In this document: positions 25,136-37,869 of the stretch, in pieces
Numbering within the stretch: the first letter of the stretch is position 1
Layout: each line of letters starts with the position of its first letter
Source: Embiotoca jacksoni
Taxonomy: Eukaryota; Chordata; Actinopteri; Embiotocidae
Assembly (NCBI GenBank): GCA_022577435.1
Contig: JAKOON010000015.1
Span: 13,601,830 to 13,665,829 of the forward strand
Reading direction: 5' to 3'
Length of the DNA stretch: 64,000 nucleotides
Position numbers and translations under genes: made by a program
Notes under the pieces: generated by a model
Told to the model about the DNA's origin: nothing
What the model saw: only the letters and a program-made list of their open reading frames with translations
The model's database searches: none

Positions 25136-25792
25136 ATAAAATATCAAAATAAATCAAATAAAAAAATGTTTCTTGCACTTTACACATGTCTACTAATTTA
25201 CATCACTTTCAATAAATCTATGTTAATTTTTGTATTGTAATAGACTCAAGCTCTCCTGGATGAAGGGCCTGTGTTTGCTCAATCCAACCACCTCAGACCT
25301 CCGTATACGTCCACTGTCACTCTTTCCACTCTTTCACGTGACTTCTGCCTTCTACAACCCAGTCTCAGACGTGAATCTCACATTCTTAGAGCCGTTATTG
25401 TGGAACTAATGTGTTTTGCGTTGTGGACTAATGGAGCTATTACACATTGAAACATGAGGTCTTTTCCAACAGGAGGTCGCAGTCATATCTCCAAAAACGG
25501 AGCTATTATCTTTATTGGCAATGATTTTGATGATTTCATTGTGTACGTATGCGAGATCTCAACAAAGTGGTCGCGTGTTTCTTTGAATACACTACGTGTA
25601 CTTGTTTTTCACAGTGTGTAGATTCTGATAACGCTGATCTCCCCAGAGACGTCTTTTCTCTGCTGCTCCTGTACCTGTTGTATCGATCACGGCCCAGCCA
25701 GCCCCTCACAGACAGCCTGCAGTGTCCTGCTATTACTAAAGCAGCCCCTGGGTTGTGAACTTGTGACCTCCTTCTGCTCAGCACCACTCAGT

Positions 25793-25837
25793 GAGGGAGG
25801 GGGGGTGGAGGGGGGTGGGGTGGGGGGGGGGGGGGGA
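25793..25837 (+). repeat. G-rich tract with quadruplex-forming pattern
   Basis: G runs of 3 to 14 separated by A, T or TGGA on the + strand. Confidence 0.85.
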
Positions 25838-26349
25838 AGCGTGACCCCCACAAGGGGCTGGGAGGCCAGGGACACTATGGGAAGCTATTCGTGTTATTCA
25901 CAGCTCCCCGGTCATCATGTGTTTGCATGCGTTTATCATCCATTAACACTCATTAAAAACACGATAAAGACTGAGAGAAGCTTTGCGCGGCAGACCCAGA
26001 CAAAGCTCCATTCCAGAGGTCGGCATAACAATGAGAAGCTGATGTGGAGTGGTTTGTACAGGTATAGACTCATGAACAGTTTTGTACGATGACCATATGC
26101 AAATGAAATGCAACCAGTGTGTATCACTAAGTGCGTGTACATAAGGATAACACAGTTCTACAAGTCAAAGGCAGAAAATGTCTATTTATTCCAAAGGTTA
26201 CTAATCACAATTGTTTACTAATTAAGTTTTTCGATCTCCTGCCTCCTATTAAGCCGTTTTTTAATAAGCTGAGAGTCAGGTGTACTTGACAGTAATGAAT
26301 GACTGATTTCAGCTGATCGTTATTGCTGCCCTCCTCTTGCCTGCGATGC

Positions 26350-26351
<2 letters not shown>

Positions 26352-26386
<35 letters not shown>
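26352..26386. repeat. (GT)n(GC)n array
   Basis: About 14 GT units followed by GCGCGC, then more broken GT/GC text to about 26,412. Confidence 0.94.
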
Positions 26387-26387
<1 letters not shown>

Positions 26388-26411
26388 CCTGTGCGCGTGT
26401 GTCTGTGCGCG

Positions 26412-26600
26412 CCGTGTCTGCCTAATAAAAGGGATAATTGTTCCATCTTTGCTTGCAGACACATAAAGCAGGGTGTATTGACTGCTTGACAGGCTGTGAT
26501 TCCAGTAAAGCTAATGGCTTTCTCAATTCTCCTGCTCCATCCATCAGGCCCCGAGAGCACCCCGTCATGTTTTCAATTAATGAAGAGAAAACCATAAAAA
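26412..26600. promoter_or_regulatory. Candidate conserved non-coding element
   Basis: CCTAATAAAAGGGATAATTG, CTGCTTGACAGGCTGTG, AAAGCTAATGGC and TTTTCAATTAATGAAG, beginning right after a GT/GC array. Confidence 0.42.
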
Positions 26601-26829
26601 GTTAAAAGCCGGTGTGACAAAGTGGACGACAGCAAGTGCACACACTCCGACAAGGGCACACACGCGCAAAATTTGTAATCACCAATGTGAAATATGCACA
26701 CATGCAGGCACAAACACACACAGTTGTAGCTTGAGAAAAAAAAAAACGAAAAAAAACCCCCGTCAGACTTGGAAGCTCTCATAGCTTGTATTTTCTATTT
26801 TTTTTTTTACCATGACACACAGAGACAGC

Positions 26830-27150
26830 AAAACCCTCCTATCTTTTGTTTGCTGTGGGTTTGAAGCTCTCCTGTGTCTCAACCTCACACCGTCAGCTTG
26901 TAATCATAATGTGCATATGTTCTGGTGCCGGGCCCGCTCGGTTCGGGTGCAGCTAGCTGGCTTTATGTGGGAGATAAAGGGAAACTTCCGATCTGCCTGG
27001 GTGAGCGATAGTAAAGCCCTCCAATTCAGGCAGGAAATTATGGAGTAAGTGGCTTGGTGGCTGATAGTCAAATGAAGCCAGGGCGGCTGGATGCCTGCTC
27101 TAATTAACCGGCTGGCAGCTTTCAGCGATAGCAGGCATCCTACTGGCCAA
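26830..27150. promoter_or_regulatory. Candidate conserved non-coding element
   Basis: TTGTAATCATAATGTGC, GCAGCTAGCTGGC, GTGGGAGATAAAGGG, CAGGAAATTATGGAG and CTCTAATTAACCGGCTGG, directly before a CA array. Confidence 0.42.
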
Positions 27151-27219
27151 CCTGATGACAAGACCAGGGCGCACACAGGGGTACAAACAGGCACACGTCC
27201 GGAAATATGCAGGATAATA

Positions 27220-27242
27220 CACACGTGCACGCACACGCACAC

Positions 27243-27300
<58 letters not shown>

Positions 27301-27304
27301 GCAC
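27220..27304. repeat. (CA)n array with CG interruptions at both ends
   Basis: ACACGTGCACGCACACGCAC lead-in, pure CA core 27,247-27,296, then GCACGCACGC. Confidence 0.96.
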
Positions 27305-27489
27305 GCTAACAGACATAAATGATACTTTCTTCCTCATAATAATATACTGTACATTCACCGCACTAATATATTTTGTTGCTGAATTAACAGTGTTACATTC
27401 TTCCTCGTGGCTTTCCAATACAGTTCACAAAGAAGATGGTAAATGAGCAGACAACAACAACAACAACAAAAATTTGTTCTCATACGCAG

Positions 27490-27680
27490 GCAGCAGAAGA
27501 GGCAGTTTTCTATAAACCGCCTAATGACGGCTCATGTCTGCAAATCAGCAATCTAACAATCACATCAACACACGCTTTACAGGATTAATTTTAAATGATT
27601 GACAGTATTTTATATGCATATCACTAATCTCTGTAATTCTCCATTACCTTATTGGATGGAAATGGGGAGAGAACATGGGA
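27490..27680. promoter_or_regulatory. Candidate conserved non-coding element
   Basis: CGCCTAATGACGGCTC, GGATTAATTTTAAATGATTG and TATATGCATATCACTAATC. Confidence 0.35.
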
Positions 27681-28599
27681 AAACTTTGAAAAAATATGTA
27701 GAACTCGCTGATGAATTAGAAAAATTTTAAAAAGTACGTTCAAGAGGCATACTGCAATATCTAGCAATCCAGTGAATAAAAACTATAACGACCGGAAAAG
27801 GTCTATATAGGGCAGCAACAAAGAGATTTATGTCTCTTCTTGTGTTTAATTTTCTGGTCTAAATCACCAGTGATGTAATGTGAAAGTAAGTTAAAAAAAA
27901 ATAAAAAATGTGACAGTAACAAGAGTGCCTGCTGGAAAATGTTCAACATGTCTGCCATATTCCTGAAGTTTGCTGGCAGTATTTACTCACCATAGGCAAA
28001 TAAAACATTTTTATCTACTCCTGCTTTCACTGAAATGAATCAGGAGAAAGAGAATATTTCGACATCGTTATTGCACATATGTGTTTGATATTCTCCTGAT
28101 ATTGGAGCATGCGTGTGGGAGTATTTTTGACTTGCTGCCATGGGAGTCCACACCTTAACCGGTAGGCCCTTTTGTTTCCTGACCAGTAATAAGTTCTAAT
28201 AAGATAAATTTAAAGCGGGAAAAAGAGAAGTTAAGTTGGTGGGAATGACTTTATAGAAATCACATGAGCGTCTTGTGCTGCGTCTGCACGCCTCCTCACT
28301 TTAACCAAACAGAGCTGAAGGTGAGAGAGCTACTGGAGGATAGATGAAGACGGCGTAATCATGCGTGGGAGTGAGATACAACCAATGCTTGTCAATCATC
28401 ATCAAGCGCCCTTGTTGATGCTCGCAGTTTGACTTTCCTCATCATTCAGGAGAAGTTCCAACTCCACTCTCTTCAGGTTTTTTCTTATTTTGATGTGGTT
28501 ATTTTTCACTTTGTTTGTGCATGTTGAATGTGACATACCTGATTTTGTCTCACAAACACACTTGCATTTTCACTGCAATGTTTTTCAGAGTGGAGAAAA

Positions 28600-28780
28600 G
28601 GAGGGATGGCAGCTGAAGATAAATGCATTTTTCATTATTATAGATTCTCTCCACTTCTCCGCCGGCAGTGAGAGTAACCTCGGTTTAAACATCTCTGCTC
28701 TGCCCCTCGGCGCTTCCCCACGTTTGGATGCCGGCCAAGCAAAAAGTAATTTAAACATTACAGGAAATTAAATCTCACAT
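28600..28780. promoter_or_regulatory. Candidate conserved non-coding element
   Basis: AAATGCATTTTTCATTATTA, CCTCGGTTTAAACATC and AGTAATTTAAACATTACAGG; a 93-codon open frame across it shows no family signal. Confidence 0.35.
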
Positions 28781-29464
28781 TTCCAATTTTTACCCTAAAG
28801 TTTAAGTACAATGAAAATGTCACACATGAATTATGGAATCAAGCTGAATTTCTCCTCCAAACTTTAAACTGTAAATGTAAATGTCCTTGACAACAAGGTG
28901 GGCACTCAGAGACTCTGCCGCTCCCTTCCTCTGATGTGGAGCGACAGCCAATCAGAAGCAGGTACAGAGGATAATAGCATTTTGCTGGGTTGTTTCTCTG
29001 CTTGAAAAATGAAAGCGGATCACATGGAAGTGAGAGGCAGTGATCACTATCAGCTACAGTTTTTCATCTAATTTGTGTTTTCCTTGCGATGGGGAGAATC
29101 TTTTATTGTAACTTATGGCTTGCCATATATTTTCAGGGCAAACTGTTGAATCTCTGACAAAGACATCATCTGTTCGACATAATTTATCACAGTATCCAAT
29201 CTTATATTATATATTAAGACATTATGCCAGTGTGCAGAGTTATCCTTAGATCACCTGTTAAAACAAGTCTTTGCGATATTTCATTCTTTAAGCATAGCAT
29301 TACTGCAAAGATAATACATTCACTTGATATGTCTCACACCCAGACCAAATTATATTTACTGCTAAATCACATTTCTGATGGCGCCACATTATTAGAAAAT
29401 TGCATGTTGTGCGTTTGATTTATGTCCCAGCATATCTAGAGAAAAAAGAAAAAACATCCTCCCT

Positions 29465-29855
29465 CCCACGCTTGCAGGTGAGATGAGTTCCTACAGATTG
29501 CTGTTAGTGTCATCCTCCGGGCTAAGTGTTGTATATTAAAGAGACAACGCAGTGGATTGTCACCCAGGCGCCCCACCACCTAGCAATGGGCCATCTTTAA
29601 TTATGGTCCAACGGAGGTGAATGCATCAGAAAAGGCCTGACAGAGCGGCCAGTGTGTAGATTATTTTAATTTGTGCCACGCCTCTAGGTGAGCGATGCGG
29701 CCGGCCTTGACCCTCCTCTGACTGCATGGATTAATGCCTGGTAATGACTGCTGAGGCTATCATTGCAGCGGGCATCATTAATTATCCTTATTGATTGTTG
29801 CTCTCAGAGATAAAGCGTTCTGCTGACTGGAAAATACCCGCCATGCGCAAGGTCA
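29465..29855. promoter_or_regulatory. Candidate conserved non-coding element (strong texture)
   Basis: ATCTTTAATTATGGTCC, TTATTTTAATTTGTGCCACG, GGATTAATGCCTGG, CATCATTAATTATCC and TTGATTGTTGCTC, about 390 bp without repeats. Confidence 0.5.
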
Positions 29856-30919
29856 AGGTAAAAAAAAAAAAAGAAAAAGAAAAAAGAGGAACTTAGGTAA
29901 TCACATTGGGGCCATCACACCTACAATAGAAAATAAATATGGAAGATGCCTACTGCACCACACACTGCTAATGTGTTACCCTCTCCATCTTATCCCCTGA
30001 TCCTGCCTCCTGTCTCCTCCTCTCTCCCTCGTTCTGTCTGTCTCACCGCTTCCTGCTGTCCCGTTATTTTCTCCCAACAGGGAATGTGAGAGAGTCCAAC
30101 AGGAAATTTAAGCAGGTCAGGTGAACACTATAAGAAGCAACATTCAGTTGGTGAGCACGTGTGTGAAGACTAATGATATAACAATAAGAAGTGTTGAGGA
30201 ATGAGGGAGAGAAAAAAAAAAATGAAGGAAGATGCTGAGAGAGAGGGGAAGCAGGTGGACGAGGAAGCATCGGGGAGTAGAGGAGTGAGGGAGGCTGGCA
30301 GGCAGCTGTAGTGCTCAGGCAGATCATGTTTCCGCCACCGCCATAATGGAGGAGACAGCAGGAAGTCAGGGTTTTATATTTACACTACTCTACATCACCC
30401 TGCCCTCAAATACACAGAAACTGGCAAACACACCCTTGTCACCAACATTCGCCTCTCTATCACAGCATCGTGTCCGAGTGCAGGGTAAGAAATCCCCCAA
30501 AACAAATGAATTTCACTGACATATTCCAAACCTAAATATTGGTGTGGGTTAAAATGATGACTTAAGCTGCATTCTGCATTTCATGACAACAGTAAACAAG
30601 CTTTTTTTTTTTTTTTTTTTTTTAACTGTCCCAGCGCAACCCTCCTATTCGAAACAAAACAACAACAAAAAAAACACATGATATAAACATCATGGGAACT
30701 GCGTCACTTCTCCAGAACACCTGATTGATGTTATCGATATAATCGCTAGAAAATGTAGCCGTGGAACATAATAAACTAGGAAGACTTATTGGGTTGTTTT
30801 TTTGGAGGACAGTTGGAATAGTGATTCCAGCAAATAAAATATGGTTTAAAATGTCAGCTAAAGACTGGCTTAAGTGGAAAAAAAAATCATAGCTTATATG
30901 CCTTCAAATAGAAGTCGTG
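29856..30919. other. Non-coding with A/T runs
   Basis: Several A and T homopolymers (29,861, 30,213, 30,602). No gene. Confidence 0.6.
30602..30623. repeat. Poly-T tract (22 T)
   Basis: Pure T run. Confidence 0.9.
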
Positions 30920-31150
30920 TGCGCGGTGTGCATGGCGTTCAAGTGGTTACGTCACAAGAAGACTGTTGCTAGGCAACGGCAACGCGAACGACTTCCCGAA
31001 GTCACAGGGGCTAACAGTTTAGCAGGCCATCAGGCAGGTAACGTGATGCGGGAAGTGCAAAAGTACAGAGGGAAAAGATGAAGCCGCCATTTTCCTCAGA
31101 CGTAACTTCTGAAGAAAAACCGTACGTGACGAAAATTACGCTACATTAGT
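30920..31150 (+). promoter_or_regulatory. Promoter-like segment with CRE, RFX X-box and YY1-type motifs
   Basis: Seen: TTACGTCA (30,947-30,954), the near-palindrome GTTGCTAGGCAAC (30,965-30,977) matching the RFX X-box, and GCCGCCATTTTCC (31,083-31,095) matching YY1 in reverse. A short ORF of 23 codons (31,078-31,149, start MKPPFSSDVTSEE) overlaps the last motif. A donor-like CAG|GTAACG lies at 31,038/31,039. The segment is richer in CpG than its surroundings. Known: CRE plus X-box is common at testis and ciliary gene promoters. Doubt: a similar X-box core (GTTGCCAGGCAAC, 3,642-3,654) occurs inside a dispersed repeat, so this could be repeat-derived. Confidence 0.35.
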
Positions 31151-32165
31151 TTAACAACCAAAGAAAAATGTCCATGACCTCTGCCAATATGCGCAAACGT
31201 CCCCAAACATGACCCAAATCGTGAACTCTGGGCTTATAGAAAATGTGGGGTTTTGACGTCGTGAATACCACAAAAAGGCAACATCCATATGGACTCCTCT
31301 CGTGTACACGGTAAATACGACCCCCTTTTGACCAACGCATAAGTCAGACACGCTACTTCCAGAAATGATACTTAATGTTGGCATTAAATGTAAATCGTGA
31401 GTTGCAAAATCCATCCAATCTGGACAAAATCCATGAGGATACTTGCCTTCATATTCACAGTACGAGAGTACATATCTAGTATTGTTTGACAGTATATGTT
31501 GGTTTGCTGTAAGCCTACCGCCCTCATGAAATGTCTCGTATGTGTATTGGACAGTTAGTGTCTATGCGTGTCTGCTTTCCCAGACTCAAACAGGCAGATC
31601 CGGCAGATGGGAAGTGAGTGTGACAGAAATGTATTCTCCTTTCAAAAGCTGCTTGGAGAGCCTGCCGTAGCACCTCTCTTGTCCTCTCTATTCTCTGCCT
31701 TCTCTAAGCCTGTGATTGGCATGTCTTCATATGCGGATCCTGTTCTTCCTGCGAGTCGCTCCTTTGTACAACTAGCCAGTGTCAAACAACAAATCCATCC
31801 CAAACCCGGGGACAAAGAGAGAGGGAGCCACACGGAAGAGGCAAAATATGCAGATACTTGGTCTTACAGGTTGACGTCATACTGCAAAGGAAAATTCAGG
31901 TTTTCATGCGCTTAAAATTGATATTATACTTTTAAGTACACGCTGCTTCTTGTGGTGGTCTTGATCCATAAATGCACTTTGTTTGGGTTTCATGAGGCAA
32001 TAGAGACGCAGACAGTGGAGGTAGAGCAAGATGAAGGAACAGTCCGTCTTTTTTTGTTAGTACCTGTTTGAAGTGTATCAGAAGGAGCTTTCCAAGGTCT
32101 GGAAATTCATTACTGGACAGGAGCTTTGAAAGAGGTCTGTTGGATGTGTATGGCTTTCTGTGCAT
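31151..32165. other. Non-coding; moderately CpG-containing start
   Basis: 31,150-31,420 keeps scattered CpG and may be the body of a repeat attached to the promoter-like segment. The rest is unremarkable. Confidence 0.45.
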
Positions 32166-32187
32166 GTGTGTGTGTGTGTGTGTGTGT
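32166..32187. repeat. (GT)n microsatellite, 11 units
   Basis: Pure GT array. Confidence 0.94.
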
Positions 32188-32369
32188 AAGCCTGAAGCCC
32201 ATTGTATTCAGTGTGGAATTGCTAAGCAGTTGCCTGAGGCCATGAGAAGGCAGCTACGGCCAGGTATGGCCAGCCATTACTGCAGGGCATCAGACTCGAT
32301 CAGACTCTCTGGAGAAAAGATCACACGGGCCATACACATCCATATAGGTAGTGTGTGTGTCTATGTATG

Positions 32370-32372
<3 letters not shown>

Positions 32373-32437
<65 letters not shown>
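32373..32437. repeat. (GT)n microsatellite, about 32 units
   Basis: Pure GT array, preceded by a GTGTCTATGTATGTAGG variant. Confidence 0.97.
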
Positions 32438-32439
<2 letters not shown>

Positions 32440-32830
32440 CATTTGTGTGACAAACACAGGCACAAGAAAAACACTGTGTCACACTAAGTATACATCATAA
32501 AGCTTTCATAGCATTTGAACTTGGATTGTGATCTTATTAAAATAACTTGTTTGATTCTGATCAGAAGAAACTGCTGTACATGTATGTGTATGTATGTGTC
32601 TGTGTGTGTGCGCATGGAGGGGGGGGGGGGGCGCTATGTGGCTACGCAAGCATGAGAAATAGAAGCAGAAAGAAAACTGAGAAAGAGAAGTCAGACTGTG
32701 TTGTACAACTGTCTGCAAATCAATACATGACCACAACACTGCCAGGAGATCCCAATCGGAGGCCAAAGGCCGGGGTACGGCTGCAACACATGCACATACT
32801 GGGACAGACAGGAAACTACTGCTGTTGTTG

Positions 32831-32921
32831 TCTCCTCTCCTCCTCTCCTCTCCTCCTCCTCTCCTCTTCCTCTCCTCCTCCTCCTCTCATCTCCTCCTCC
32901 TCTCCTCTCTCCTCTCTCCTC
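32831..32921. repeat. Polypyrimidine (CTCCTC)n tract
   Basis: About 90 bp almost purely C and T, with CTC/CCT periodicity and one A. Confidence 0.92.
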
Positions 32922-33456
32922 ATCCAGAAGTGGCTTCAGCTTTCTCCAGGAGAGGAGATGCTTCGGGTACATAGACAGACCGTCCTCCAGGACAAAGACC
33001 AGTGGGATGTTTTGACAGCTACTGGAGTCTCAGGATGCCTCAATCATCCAAGCTGCCCTTGAGAGAAAAAGTCCCTATCTTCGGTATTGCCTGATCCGTA
33101 GGATGACATGTACTCATCCTGAATTATGCAGTGTGTATGATGCATGTTTTAGATACTAATTCCAATGCGATATAATGTGCACGAGACAATCACATTAAAC
33201 CTAACTTTTGGATGAACTTCCTTTTTCATGCAGTATTTAAAGCAAATCTAAATAAAATGTTTTCGATTCACACGTGGGCGGATGTGATGCATATGATAAA
33301 CACACACATGCAAAACAATGAGGGGTTTAGGGGGGCTGGGGTGTCGTAGCATGATGCCCATCTATCTTTCTGACATCTTCTAACCCAATCCCACTGGGGC
33401 TAACTGAATTCAATCCTCAACATTAGATAAGCACACACCCCCTCCCCTCTGCACGG

Positions 33457-33458
<2 letters not shown>

Positions 33459-33531
<73 letters not shown>

Positions 33532-33566
33532 CGCATGTGTGTGTGCGCGTGTGTGTGTGTGTGTTT
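33459..33566. repeat. (GT)n array, first of three alternating arrays
   Basis: Pure for about 70 bp, then broken by ACGCGCAT and GCGC. Confidence 0.97.
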
Positions 33567-33849
33567 GTATGAGCATATCACACACATGGAAGCAGGTTTA
33601 GATTGTTTCTACAGTCAAGTGTTAGTGTGCAGGTCACATAGCAGGAGGGGGAACGACGCAGAAATCAAGAGAAAAAGAGAAAAAAAAAAGCCAACAGGCC
33701 CAGCAGACAAAGAGACACCCTGGCAGAGACAGAGGGAGGGAGAGCGAGGCTTGACGTTGCTTGTCCTGTGGGAGTCCATCCCCTGTTTCTCCCCTAACCC
33801 TTCCTCTCCCTGACTCCCTACCCACTGCCCCCCCTCCTCCTCCCCCTCC

Positions 33850-33954
<105 letters not shown>

Positions 33955-33956
33955 GC

Positions 33957-34165
33957 CCGATTCTTCCCTCTCGGCAGCTCTCTGCTGATTGTTTGGGTGC
34001 TTCTTGGTGCCTATCAGGCCCATCGCTCTATGTTTCCATCAAACACAGCATTTATCTTATCATTGCCTTGACAACTGCCTATTAGTCCAAAAGAGTCTGC
34101 GGGCTCTGTGTTCCCATGGCGATGACATGGTGACATTGCCAGGCAGCTCTGAACCGCCTGCTGAG
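33957..34165. promoter_or_regulatory. Candidate conserved non-coding element between two arrays
   Basis: GCTGATTGTTTGGG, TTATCTTATCATTGCC and CCCATGGCGATGACATGG; repeat-free island between CA and GT arrays. Confidence 0.35.
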
Positions 34166-34300
34166 ACAGTGGACCCTTTTCCTCTCCTCCCTTCACCCTG
34201 CTCTTCCCTCTGTCTTCCTCTCTGCCCATCCTTTTGCTCCTCCTTTGGCAGCAGCCCCCCTCACTTGAGCCTCCAAGTCTTTGAGGCTGTGTGCATGAAT

Positions 34301-34306
34301 GTGCGT

Positions 34307-34400
<94 letters not shown>
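34301..34400. repeat. (GT)n array, third of the alternating set
   Basis: GTGCGTGTGC lead-in, about 37 pure GT units, then GCGCGC. Confidence 0.97.
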
Positions 34401-34401
<1 letters not shown>

Positions 34402-36008
34402 CAACAATGCACATTTATGCACAACAGATGGGAAATTCAGCAGTGTATTTCCCTGCCTTGGTGTCTATTTGCTAAGTTGTATGTGTAGTGTGTTGTCTGT
34501 TGAGGAAATCAATATCTGTGTTTTTTGTGTTATATACATATCTGTGTTTCAGGTTGACATCTGACTGTATTTACGCTTTCACTCGTGGAAAAAAATATTC
34601 TGCAATCATACAGATGAGATGAAAAAAACCCAAAGTGAAGTGCATCTGAGCAGGAATGCAAAGACTGTGCCTCGTGGATGTTGGACAAAGGAGTATTACC
34701 ACTGTATGAGCATAACCCACAGCCCCACAGCCATGCCAGTCTGAACTACAGACTTGGAAGACAACTTTGTGACAGAAGTAAAAAGAAACAGTGGATACAG
34801 GTATGCTTTGAACAAAAGAGATACCACAGACAGGAATAATGGATATCAGATGCTAACCTGGCGGGTGTTTTCATGTGGAGCACTGACACAGATAGGTCAT
34901 GAAAAGCAACGCTACAGATGACAGTGCCGGGCCATACAGCACGCTGTGCTGACTAATTCCTGCTTCCTCTCTCTCTTCCTCCTGTCCAAGCTCCTGGTAG
35001 CGTTATTATGAGTGGTTCAGTTTATTGGGTTAACATGCAGACTGAGTTACCGTGTCTCCTACTGTTTCTGCACACTCACACATTTCTTATGAGAAGCAGT
35101 AATAAATGAAATTACATCTTGTATTTTGTGCCTCTTAAAAGTACAGGAGGGAGAAAAACATGTAGACACAGCAAACACTATAATCTGACCTCTTATCGGC
35201 ATGTTATCTTGTGGTCGGTGATTCAGTACATTAGCTGTGATCTGTGCTCTGTCTCTGTCCGCGCTCCTGCTGGTTCTGGATGAGAGAGGAAGGGGTCTCC
35301 GGTGGCAGCTCACAGGGGCCCAGCTCTAATAATAGAGAGTAAATCTCAGTCATTACTTCTCTGACAGGACACTGTGTCATCATTGTCTGGCGCACAACTC
35401 CACTCGAGTGAAGAGGGTTCAAGTTAACTACTGTTTTCATTGCGGGCTGCCCAGAATCCCTTGTAGTTTGGTAAATGACAGAGTGTGATGGGAGTTAGGA
35501 GTGCAGCACAGTCACAACATGATGTTTGATTCAAACAGCAGCACATAAAATGATCTGATATTGAATTTTTATTTGCTGCCCATCGATCCAGAAAACTACC
35601 ATGAGACAAAAAGACGTTCGCAATATTGAAAGATGTTCTGGGTTTCCAACGTCAAGCACGGTTATCCCGACAAATCTGAAAACTACTGCTGCTACACCGG
35701 TACTTCATAAGACTGCTTTCCACAGCACACCACTGGGACTGACATTCCACATCCTGTTAAGCAGGAAATCATCATTGGTCTCAATAACAGCAGGCCATAA
35801 AAACACATTTCAGCATCCATCGATTTTTATTTCATAGTAAATGGCAGGTAACAAACCGCAGGGCCGCTGGTCGCTGCAGTGTAAATGTACCTCTGATAAA
35901 CAGTTAAAGAAGTTCATCCACTCTGCTGAACTGCGGCAGAAAAAAATCAACACTAATCTGATGAGAGGCAGCAAAACAAATTCTACTGTTGTGCTCTCAA
36001 CACAGAGG
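34401..36008. other. Non-coding, no recognised element
   Basis: Unique-looking text, no convincing exon on either strand. Confidence 0.55.
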
Positions 36009-36087
36009 GAGAGGAGAGGAGAGGAGAGGAGAGGAGAGGAGAGGAGAGGAGAGGAGAGGAGAGGAGAGGAGAGGAGAGGAGAGGAGA
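36009..36087. repeat. (GAGGA)n pentanucleotide array, about 15 units
   Basis: Essentially perfect GGAGA/GAGGA units on the + strand. Confidence 0.96.
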
Positions 36088-37079
36088 CATAGGGATAAAG
36101 GACGTGAAAAAAGACAAAGAAAGGAAAAAGCTAAAGTGGGAATGAAGTAAAAATGAAGGAGAAATGTAAGAAGGTGAAAGGAAGAGAAGAGGATGACGTT
36201 TCATTGGTTCGACTGGTAAAAGACTACAAATAACAAATAACTACAAATCATGTACATTGACTAATGAGCATTTATTAAAATATACCATTTATTTTTACCA
36301 TTTGTTTTGCTATAGAATAAAAATTAACTTCCAGATTTGAAACCATTAAAATGAACATTCGGCCTTTTTGCTTAAACTATTGGTATTGAAGTACATCTTG
36401 AAAATGCGCCAGTACAAAACTGAAACTTTGTTTGATCTAATGAGAATTTTGCCTGTTAAAACTTGCTACATATGACTGACATTCTGAACATAGTCTTTAA
36501 GTCTTAGAAAGTTGATATTTATACTCAGCTGGCATGAACCCAAGGGAATGTCTGTCTGAAATGTAGTAAATCAATCCAAAAAGTTAAAGCTGGAATGGTT
36601 TGTAGACAACAAAGTTGTGGGTGATGGGTTCAAAATGCCCCCCAAAAAAACTACCGAGTATGTTCTTTTAGTCCTGATCTGTTTCTCTTTCAGCCTTCAC
36701 TGTTTTCTCTTTTAACCTCTTTCGTCTGTGTGCCCTTTTTGGAGAAAAATGCCAGATCAACAAAAACGTCACATCCAGGATCCGGGGCTTACTTTTGTAT
36801 CTTCTAATTGAAGTGCCTTCCTGCCTTAGTGTCTGACAGCTCCTTTTGACAAGTGATGTGTTTTTTGAAAGTGAATCAGCTTTCTTTGGCTCTGAGTGCT
36901 ATAGACAGCAGAGATCAGTGAGGGTCAAGCTGAATGCTGGTCTCTATACCGAGTTGCTGCTGCCTCCTGCCATTACAAAACTTGTCATTCAAGTTATCGT
37001 TAATCCTGCCTTCTTCTTTCAGTGGATACATTTTCCTCATGAGTTTTGAGGACCAACCAAGCCAACCAGACCTGCAGTC

Positions 37080-37350
37080 TATGAGCCCAAGTTGCTTAAC
37101 CAATGTTTAAAGGTGTACTAAGCAATATTTCGACATCAATAATGAATCAAATGACTAAATGTAATGTGAAAGGAGTTGTTCGTAGTGATGAAGACCCCAT
37201 ATAATTAACGCAACGCTCGGTTCACCTCTAAGTGGCCTTCGAGCATTTTTCAGCTCATTTGACGACCTGCAACTACTTTCAGCAGGAGCGACCAGGTAGG
37301 CCGAGTACAATCATTACAAGACCGCCTGATTGCAATCATTTTGCGTCATC
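37080..37350. repeat. Probable dispersed repeat, part A
   Basis: AAAGGTGTACTAAGCAATA, TTCAGCTCATTTGACGACC and GCAACTACTTTCAGCAGG have the wording of a repeated teleost element I recall only partly. It may belong with the copy at 37.87 kb. Confidence 0.35.
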
Positions 37351-37439
37351 GTTACAATCACTTCCATTCAACAGCTGGATGAAGCGGAACAGAAATATTT
37401 CCATCACCATTTACGTGTCATTTTTAATCAGTTGAGTGT

Positions 37440-37780
37440 GGCACTCTTTTAATGATGTCATCTCATTGCGCCACATTCTTCTGCTGTGGTTTAATGGCGC
37501 ATAAACTGAAAATTAGCACCATCAACTATTTATCTTGAGGTGCTTATCTTCTAATATTTGATTGACAACATTTTGATAAACATTTATTGACAAATAAATC
37601 ACCCCCTAGCACAACGGCCAAATAAATGGCTTTTCTTCATGAGAGTTGAAAGTGTATTATTTAACTATAATTAGGATTACATGATAATAATGACATCAAA
37701 TAAACACAAAAAGACAATCACATTGTTAATCTCAATTATTTGTATGACAATTAATCAGCAAGACTCGAATGTTATGATCC
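37440..37780. promoter_or_regulatory. Candidate conserved non-coding element, AT-rich
   Basis: GTTTAATGGCGCATAAACTG, TTAACTATAATTAGGATTAC, TTGTTAATCTCAATTATTTG and GACAATTAATCAGC. Confidence 0.4.
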
Positions 37781-37869
37781 TGGCTGCCCAGTGAGGAGCA
37801 GGCAGCTGTTATAATGCAAAAGTTTGAATAAACCTCCAGTACACTACAGACCCAGAAGACAACAGCAGT

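Noticed and set aside
33989..34564. 191-codon + strand open frame
   Set aside because: Its length comes from a (GT)n array read as alternating Val/Cys. The remainder has no protein signal.
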